From the NCBI GenBank assembly GCA_900765125.1, contig CAAFQL010000405.1, forward strand, positions 1 through 9,205: a stretch of DNA of 9,205 nt, given 5' to 3'. The DNA is from Oscillospiraceae bacterium (GTDB lineage Bacteria; Bacillota; Clostridia; Oscillospirales; Ruminococcaceae). Shown piece by piece: positions 5,093 to 9,205 of this stretch. Every line of letters starts with the position of its first letter. Within the stretch, counting starts at the first letter, position 1. Position numbers and translations under genes: made by a program. The notes under the pieces were generated by a model. The model saw nothing but the letters and a program-made list of their open reading frames with translations. It was not told the origin of the DNA and did not search any database.

Positions 5093-5620
5093 ATGACAGA
5101 ATCAGCAAAATGGTATGTTATCCACACATATTCAGGCTATGAAAACAAGGTAGCTCAGGATATTGAAAAGGTTGTTGAAAACCGTAAACTTCACGATCTG
5201 ATTCTTGAAGTCAAAGTTCCTACTGAACGGGTGACGGAGATAAACGACGGCAAAACAAAGGAAGTGGAACGCAAGACTTTTCCAAGCTATGTTTTGCTTA
5301 AAATGATCTATACAGACGATTCGTGGCACATCGTGAAGAATATCCGTGGTGTCACCGGATTTGTAGGTCCTGCATCTGAGCCGACTCCACTTTCCGAAAA
5401 GGAAGTGGCAGCACTGGGTGTTGATATTGGTACAAGCATTACAGTAAACTATGCTGTTGGTGACGCAGTTACCATTACAGGCACAGCTATGGACGGCTTT
5501 ACCGGTATCGTACAGAAAATTGATCTCGATGAAGGAAACGTAGATGTTATGATCTCTATGTTCGGTCGAGAAACTCCGGCTACACTGGCTCTTAACCAAG
5601 TTGTTAAGCTGGACGATTAA
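5093..5620 (+). CDS. nusG: Transcription termination/antitermination factor NusG
   Basis: 175 aa, normal for the family. NusG binds the RNA polymerase clamp and affects pausing, termination and, in many bacteria, coupling to ribosomes. The N-terminal NGN domain opens with KWYVIHTYSGYENKV (6-20) and includes FPSYVLLKM and the V-x-G-V-TGFVG region. The C-terminal KOW domain (about 121-173) has VGDAVTITGTAMDGFTG and ends with the usual VVKL. The RBS GGAGGA is 7 nt before ATG. A 53-nt gap after secE holds no terminator, so the genes are co-transcribed. Confidence 0.97.
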   Translation: MTESAKWYVIHTYSGYENKVAQDIEKVVENRKLHDLILEVKVPTERVTEINDGKTKEVERKTFPSYVLLKMIYTDDSWHIVKNIRGVTGFVGPASEPTPLSEKEVAALGVDIGTSITVNYAVGDAVTITGTAMDGFTGIVQKIDLDEGNVDVMISMFGRETPATLALNQVVKLDD

Positions 5621-5651
5621 AACGCTAATAATACGGAATCTCAACGATTCC

Positions 5652-5691
5652 GGTGGGAGGGAACCGCATCTGCGCTCCCGCCATTTACCAC
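5652..5691 (+). promoter_or_regulatory. Probable L1-binding element before rplK
   Basis: GGTGGGAG (5652-5659) can pair with CTCCCGCC (5675-5682), one G-U, or through GTGG (5653-5656) with CCAC (5688-5691). The GGTGGGAGGGAAC core and later CTGCGC recur before rplA (6193-6226). GGUGGG also occurs in the L1-stalk strand of 23S rRNA, and L1 is known to repress its own mRNA by rRNA mimicry in E. coli. Assignment here is by resemblance only. The element ends just before the rplK RBS, a good place to block initiation. Confidence 0.5.
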
Positions 5692-5709
5692 ATTATGGAG
5701 GTGTGCATC

Positions 5710-6135
5710 ATGGCACAGAAAGTAACTGGATATATTAAGCTTCAGATTCCGGCAGGTAAGGCAACACCTGCTCCGCCGGTTGGTCCTGCACTGGGTCAGC
5801 ACGGTGTAAACATCATGGCATTTACCAAGGAGTTCAACGAAAGAACAAAGAATGACATTGGCATGATCATTCCGGTTGTAATCACCGTTTATGCTGACCG
5901 TTCATTCACATTCATTACAAAGACTCCACCCGCAGCTGTTCTTATCAAGAAGGCTTGCGGCATTGAAACCGCATCAGGTGTGCCGAACAAGAATAAGGTT
6001 GCAAACATTACCAAGGAACAGGTTCAGAAAATCGCTGAGCAGAAGATGCCTGACCTGAACGCAGGTTCTCTCGAAGCCGCAATGAGCATGATCGCAGGTA
6101 CTGCTCGTTCAATGGGCATTGTTGTTGTTGACTAA
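5710..6135 (+). CDS. rplK: 50S ribosomal protein L11
   Basis: 141 aa, the family norm. L11 sits at the GTPase-associated centre at the base of the L7/L12 stalk and binds the 23S thiostrepton loop. The N-terminal domain has the proline-rich PAGKATPAPPVGPALGQHG (14-32), the region bound by thiostrepton-type antibiotics; the C-terminal RNA-binding domain includes KTPPAAVLIKKACG and ends with TARSMGIVV. ATG at 5710 is chosen because GGAGGTG (5697-5703) lies 6 nt upstream; the GTG at 5653 is within the leader element and would add residues unlike any L11. Confidence 0.97.
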   Translation: MAQKVTGYIKLQIPAGKATPAPPVGPALGQHGVNIMAFTKEFNERTKNDIGMIIPVVITVYADRSFTFITKTPPAAVLIKKACGIETASGVPNKNKVANITKEQVQKIAEQKMPDLNAGSLEAAMSMIAGTARSMGIVVVD

Positions 6136-6191
6136 GACCGAAAACGAATGCGGAGTGTCAGCATAAATAAGTGCGGCTCTGGCTTCTCAAA

Positions 6192-6249
6192 TGGTGGGAG
6201 GAACATTCCGCTAACCGGCTCTGCGCATAAGCACCCGGTATTACCACTA
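6192..6249 (+). promoter_or_regulatory. Probable L1-binding element before rplA
   Basis: TGGTGG (6192-6197) pairs with CCACTA (6244-6249), one G-U, enclosing GAGGAAC and a hairpin with stem ACCGG/CCGGT (6214-6218 with 6235-6239). The core GGTGGGAGGAAC matches the element before rplK. The asymmetric loop next to a short GUGG/CCAC helix resembles L1 targets. It lies 4 nt upstream of the rplA RBS. It would let L1 repress its own gene. Confidence 0.55.
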
Positions 6250-6265
6250 AATCAGGAGGAATATC

Positions 6266-6961
6266 ATGAAACACGGAAAGAAATATGTTGACAGCCTGAA
6301 GGCTGTAGATACTTCCAAGCAGTATGCTTCTGAAGAAGCTCTGACCTTGGTTTGCCAGAATGCAAAGGCAAAGTTTGACGAAACTGTAGAAGCTCACATC
6401 CGTCTGGGTGTTGACTCAAGACATGCTGACCAGCAGGTTCGTGGCGCAGTTGTACTGCCTAACGGTACTGGTAAGACTGTACGTACTTGCGTATTCTGTA
6501 AGGAAGACAAGTACGAGGCTGCTAAGGCAGCTGGTGCTGACTATGTAGGTGGTCAGGATCTGGTTGATAAGATCACAAAGGAAAACTGGATGGATTTCGA
6601 TGTAGTAATCGCTTCCCCGGATATGATGGGTCTGGTTGGTCGTCTTGGTAAGATCCTTGGCCCTCGTGGACTTATGCCAAACCCAAAGGCTGGTACTGTA
6701 ACACCTGACGTAGCTAAGGCTGTTAACGAGGCTAAGGCTGGTAAGATCGAGTACCGTCTTGACAAGACAAATATCATCCACTGTCCTATCGGTAAAGCAT
6801 CTTTTGGTTCTGAGAAGCTTCTCCAGAACTTTGAAACACTGATGGAAGCTGTTGTAAAGGCTAAGCCAGCTGCAGCTAAGGGTACTTACCTCAAGTCCTG
6901 CACTGTTACTTCTACAATGGGCATCGGCGTTAAGGTAGCTACTAACAAGTATGGTGTTTGA
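6266..6961 (+). CDS. rplA: 50S ribosomal protein L1
   Basis: 231 aa, typical length. L1 forms the mobile stalk near the E site of the large subunit and, in characterised bacteria, represses translation of rplK-rplA. The N-terminus KHGKKYVDSLKAVD and the signature LGKILGPRGLMPNPKAGTV (about 128-146) are diagnostic; the C-terminus has KGTYLKSCTVTSTMGIGVKV. AGGAGGA lies 5 nt before ATG. It is the last gene of the rpmG unit: a strong terminator follows within 25 nt. Confidence 0.97.
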   Translation: MKHGKKYVDSLKAVDTSKQYASEEALTLVCQNAKAKFDETVEAHIRLGVDSRHADQQVRGAVVLPNGTGKTVRTCVFCKEDKYEAAKAAGADYVGGQDLVDKITKENWMDFDVVIASPDMMGLVGRLGKILGPRGLMPNPKAGTVTPDVAKAVNEAKAGKIEYRLDKTNIIHCPIGKASFGSEKLLQNFETLMEAVVKAKPAAAKGTYLKSCTVTSTMGIGVKVATNKYGV

Positions 6962-6982
6962 TTGACGTCTTTTATATGAATT

Positions 6983-7019
6983 AAAAAGCAGATCGGTTTA
7001 TTTTCCGGTCTGCTTTTTT
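6983..7019 (+). terminator. Terminator after rplA
   Basis: Stem 6988-6996 with 7005-7013 (9 bp, one U-G), extended by A/T pairs, then TTTTTT. An A-run on the left makes it potentially bidirectional, but no minus-strand gene ends here. Its U-tract forms the left arm of a second hairpin (7014-7047). Confidence 0.9.
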
Positions 7020-7047
7020 AGAAAAAAGTCAGCTTTTTTCTAAAAAA
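7014..7047. repeat. Perfect 15-bp AT-rich inverted repeat between rplA and the rplJ promoter
   Basis: Arms 7014-7028 and 7033-7047 are perfectly complementary around a TCAG loop. The left arm includes the U-tract of the rplA terminator; the right arm ends 3 nt before the rplJ -35 box. It may act as a second, backup terminator or insulate the promoter. Confidence 0.7.
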
Positions 7048-7050
7048 CAC

Positions 7051-7079
7051 TTGACAAGCCATCTGCAATATGGTATACT
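7051..7079 (+). promoter_or_regulatory. Promoter of the rplJ-rplL unit
   Basis: TTGACA (7051-7056), 17-bp spacer, TATACT (7074-7079). It uses the same -35 and -10 hexamers as the rpmG promoter. Start expected near 7086. Confidence 0.88.
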
Positions 7080-7085
7080 ATTAGA

Positions 7086-7209
7086 GTTGTAAAACAAATA
7101 TCGTATTCTAAAGACAGCTGGTGGCAAATGCCGTAAGTCCAGCCGAGGAATGTGCATAGTCTGAATTATCAGATGCTCTTTCTCTATGTCAGAAAAAGCG
7201 TCTTTTTTT
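7086..7209 (+). promoter_or_regulatory. L10 ribosomal protein leader with attenuator
   Basis: The L10-binding part is about 7115-7148: GCTGG (7117-7121) pairs with CCAGC (7139-7143) around a GGC-AAAT-GCC hairpin, followed by the conserved CCGAGG. This matches the L10 leader described upstream of rplJ in many bacteria. Next, TCTGA (7160-7164) pairs with TCAGA (7169-7173), an antiterminator candidate that shares bases with the terminator arm downstream. Excess L10-L12 bound to the leader would be expected to favour termination. Confidence 0.85.
7171..7209 (+). terminator. Attenuator terminator in the rplJ leader
   Basis: Arms 7171-7183 and 7191-7203 form a 13-position stem with one C-A mismatch and one U-G, loop of 7 nt, then seven T (7203-7209). 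It lies 50 nt before rplJ and overlaps the alternative hairpin at 7160-7173, so the two are mutually exclusive. Confidence 0.85.
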
Positions 7210-7259
7210 ATGGCTGCGATTCTTTGATACGATAAAAAATGTATCGGAGGTGAAATCAC

Positions 7260-7772
7260 ATGGCAAGTGAAAAGATTTTGGAAAGCAAGAAGGCTAAGGT
7301 TGCTGCTATGACAGAAATGCTTCAGAACGCTGTATCTTTCGTGCTGGTTGACTACAAGGGTATTACCGTTGAAGATGACACCAAGCTGAGAAAGGAACTC
7401 CGTGAGGCTAACGTTAAGTACATTGTTGAAAAGAACTCTATTCTGCGTTTCGCATTCAAGAACATGGGTATTGATGGCTTTGACGACGTACTTCACGGTA
7501 CAACTGCTATCGCAATGTCTAACGATGACCAGACTGCCCCGGCTCGTATTCTCGGTAAGTTCGCTGAGGACAGCAAGGAATTCTTCAACCTGAAGGCAGG
7601 TTATGTTGAAGGTACTGCTTACGATACCAATGGTGTTGTTGCTCTGTCCAAGATTCCGTCAAAGGATGTACTTCTGGCTCAGCTGGTTGGCTCACTCCAG
7701 GGTCCTATCCAGAAGCTGGCTGCTACTCTCCAGGCTGTTGTGGACAGCAAGAACGAGGAAACTGCTGCATAA
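7260..7772 (+). CDS. rplJ: 50S ribosomal protein L10
   Basis: 170 aa, normal for L10. It anchors L7/L12 dimers to 23S rRNA next to L11, forming the stalk that recruits translation factors, and with L12 is the known autoregulator of its operon. The N-terminal rRNA-binding domain includes SFVLVDYKGITVED (26-39), LRKELREANVKYIVEKNS and GTTAIAMS; the C-terminal helix GPIQKLAATLQAVVDSK binds the L12 dimers. GGAGGTG (7246-7252) lies 7 nt before ATG. Confidence 0.97.
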   Translation: MASEKILESKKAKVAAMTEMLQNAVSFVLVDYKGITVEDDTKLRKELREANVKYIVEKNSILRFAFKNMGIDGFDDVLHGTTAIAMSNDDQTAPARILGKFAEDSKEFFNLKAGYVEGTAYDTNGVVALSKIPSKDVLLAQLVGSLQGPIQKLAATLQAVVDSKNEETAA

Positions 7773-7842
7773 TTGTTTGCACAGTAATGCTGCCTGATTA
7801 TCAGGTGATTTAAAATTAAAAAATTATAAAGGAGTTATTATC

Positions 7843-8211
7843 ATGGCATCTGAAAAGATTATGAATTTCATTGAAGAAATTAAGGCTCTGTCTGTTATGG
7901 AACTGGCTGAGCTGGTTGAAGCTATCCAGGAAGAATTTGGCGTAACTGCTGCTGTTGCAGCTGCTCCGGCAGCTGGCGGTGCTGCTGCTGCTGAAGAAAA
8001 GACTGAATTTGACGTTGTACTGGCTTCCTTTGGTGACGCTAAGATGGCTGTTATCAAGGCTGCTAAGGACGTTCTCGGTCTGGGTCTTAAGGAAGCTAAG
8101 GCTGTTGTTGAGTCTGCTCCGGCTACAATCAAGGAAGGTGTTTCCAAGGCTGATGCTGAAGCTCTCAAGGCTAAGCTTGAAGAGGCTGGCGCTACAATCG
8201 AAATCAAGTAA
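7843..8211 (+). CDS. rplL: 50S ribosomal protein L7/L12
   Basis: 122 aa, typical. Present in several copies per ribosome, it stimulates GTPase factors. The N-terminal dimerisation domain (1-33) is followed by an Ala/Gly-rich hinge (about 35-51) and the C-terminal domain with KTEFDVVLASFGDAKMAVIK, the factor-binding LGLGLKEAKAVVE and the closing LEEAGATIEIK. The first six residues, MASEKI, are the same as in L10. The RBS AAAGGAG is 8 nt before ATG. A 70-nt gap from rplJ has only a weak hairpin (7793-7805), so both share the upstream promoter and leader. Confidence 0.97.
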   Translation: MASEKIMNFIEEIKALSVMELAELVEAIQEEFGVTAAVAAAPAAGGAAAAEEKTEFDVVLASFGDAKMAVIKAAKDVLGLGLKEAKAVVESAPATIKEGVSKADAEALKAKLEEAGATIEIK

Positions 8212-8226
8212 GTTTACTTACTGTTT

Positions 8227-8258
8227 AAATCCCTGCGGTTTTCCGTAGGGATTTTTTT
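8227..8258 (+). terminator. Terminator after rplL
   Basis: A 12-bp stem (8227-8238 with 8243-8254, one G-U) with a TTTT loop and seven T. It closes the rplJ-rplL unit, so no read-through into an rpoB gene is needed or seen here. Confidence 0.92.
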
Positions 8259-8296
8259 ATTAAAACAGTAAAATCAAAAAAAGGAAAAAGTAGATA

Positions 8297-9205
8297 ATGA
8301 AGAAAACAATATCACTTATATGTATTGCGGTTTTATCTATTATATGTTTATTGAACAGCATTTGTAGTACACAATTAGCTTACGCCAAAACCGATACTAA
8401 AGCAAAATAAGATATTTACAATGACATAAACACCTACTTGCAATCATGTATGAAAAGTACACACATTCCTTCAATGTCAGTAACAATTGTAAATAAAGAT
8501 AAAATACTGTTTTCTAAAGGCTATGGTGATTGTGAAAGTTCTGATACACCATTTTTTCTCGGCTCTGTCAGCAAGTCATTTACAGCTGTCTGTATTATGC
8601 AGCTGAGCGAACAGGGAAAAATAGATCTGAACGATAATATATCAACTTATCTTCCCGATTCATTTGATGGTTATAAAATCACTATACGTCAATTGCTAAA
8701 TCATACAAGCGGATTAGGTGAGCATCAAACGCTTGAAAATTATAAGGTTATAAATGAACAGGAAGTCCATAATTACGCCAATGTAAATTATTCACTGCTT
8801 GGAGAAATAATTGAAATAGTTAGCGGTAAATCATATAATGATTACATAACTGAAAACTTATTTGAACCACTTCAGCTTTCAAACACAGCTGCAACACTTG
8901 ATGAAAGCATAAAAAATGGGGTGATCGACGGACATATAAATTATTGGGGCTTCAATATCAAAAGAAACCACCAATACCCTTCCTCTAAAAGTGCATGGAT
9001 AACTGTACCGGCAGGATATATTTCTTCATCTACAAATGATTTAGGAAAGTATTTGCAAATGTACCTGAATGGTGGAAATGGCATTCTTTCAGAGCAAAGC
9101 ATAGACAAAATGTTTTATGGAGATACAGCTTACATTGACGACGATGTTCCATATTGGTATGGATATGGCTGGGCTACAGTAAAAGAACCTCTTCCAGAGC
9201 CTGTA
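8297..9205 (+). pseudogene. Serine hydrolase, beta-lactamase/class C PBP family, interrupted by in-frame TAA, cut by window end
   Basis: The reading frame opens MKKTISLICIAVLSIICLL, a signal peptide with likely cleavage after AYA, and hits TAA at codon 38 (8408-8410). The same frame then stays open to the window end (over 260 codons) and carries the family motifs: S90-V-S-K93 (catalytic SxxK), HTSG at 136-139, Y160-A-N162 (YxN) and NYSLLGEIIE. It belongs to the beta-lactamase-related peptidase/esterase group; the substrate is unknown. H136 and Y160 are only 24 residues apart, which seems short for the family. An RBS (AAGGAAAA) precedes ATG, and no clear promoter was found. Re-start at ATG 8450 would keep all motifs but lose the signal peptide. 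Nonsense mutation, sequence error or decay are possible. Confidence 0.75.

Noticed and set aside
5653..5709. GTG start giving L11 a 19-residue extension
   Set aside because: It lies within the structured leader, lacks an RBS and would give an extension not found in L11; ATG 5710 has GGAGGTG at good spacing.
7793..7805. Hairpin CCTGA-TTA-TCAGG between rplJ and rplL as a terminator
   Set aside because: The stem is only 5 bp and no T-run follows, so it is unlikely to terminate; it might affect processing.
7824..8207. Minus-strand ORF of 127 aa over rplL
   Set aside because: Mirror of the Ala/Gly/Lys-rich rplL codons (Ala and Ser rich), without initiation signals.
8450..9205. Separate intact cytoplasmic hydrolase starting at ATG 8450
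   Set aside because: No RBS precedes this ATG and the frame is continuous with the upstream signal peptide, so one interrupted gene is the simpler reading.

Overview
The window looks like chromosomal DNA of a low-to-moderate GC Gram-positive anaerobe of the Ruminococcus type (Oscillospiraceae, Bacillota). The evidence is the firmicute-style run rpmG-secE-nusG-rplK-rplA-rplJ-rplL, near-consensus sigma-A promoters with 17-bp spacers, strong GGAGG ribosome binding sites, and a cluster of secreted dockerin proteins typical of cellulosome-forming ruminococci. No rRNA, tRNA, CRISPR array or transposase was seen.

Left part (1-4280, minus strand): three secreted dockerin proteins and one membrane zinc-finger protein. 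Two paralogues (69-929 and 1167-1982) consist almost wholly of dockerin calcium loops, with no recognisable catalytic domain. A third gene (2014-2934) has a beta-rich, possibly cohesin-like domain plus a dockerin, and sits 31 bp upstream of the second paralogue in an apparent two-gene operon. The cluster arose partly by tandem duplication: terminators, coding sequences and promoter regions are all repeated. Both promoters are TTGACA-N17-TATAAT and carry the same palindromes, one of them over the expected start site, so coordinated control by one regulator is likely. Farther right, 3228-4205 encodes a RING-like zinc-finger membrane protein with its own promoter.

Central part (4281-8258, plus strand): a divergent promoter drives a structured leader, then L33 (49 aa), SecE, NusG, L11 and L1, ending in a strong terminator. 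Two similar RNA elements, before rplK and before rplA, look like L1 autoregulatory sites. rplJ-rplL form a separate unit with its own promoter, an L10-type leader with an attenuator, and a terminator after rplL. Translation machinery, the Sec channel subunit and the NusG elongation factor are thus co-expressed, with feedback at L1 and at L10-L7/L12.

Right end (8259-9205): instead of the usual rpoB there is a beta-lactamase-family serine hydrolase. It has a signal peptide but an in-frame TAA right after it, and it runs off the window.

The most interesting material is the dockerin-only tandem family with mosaic conservation, its possible cohesin-dockerin operon partner, and the shared palindromic promoter architecture.
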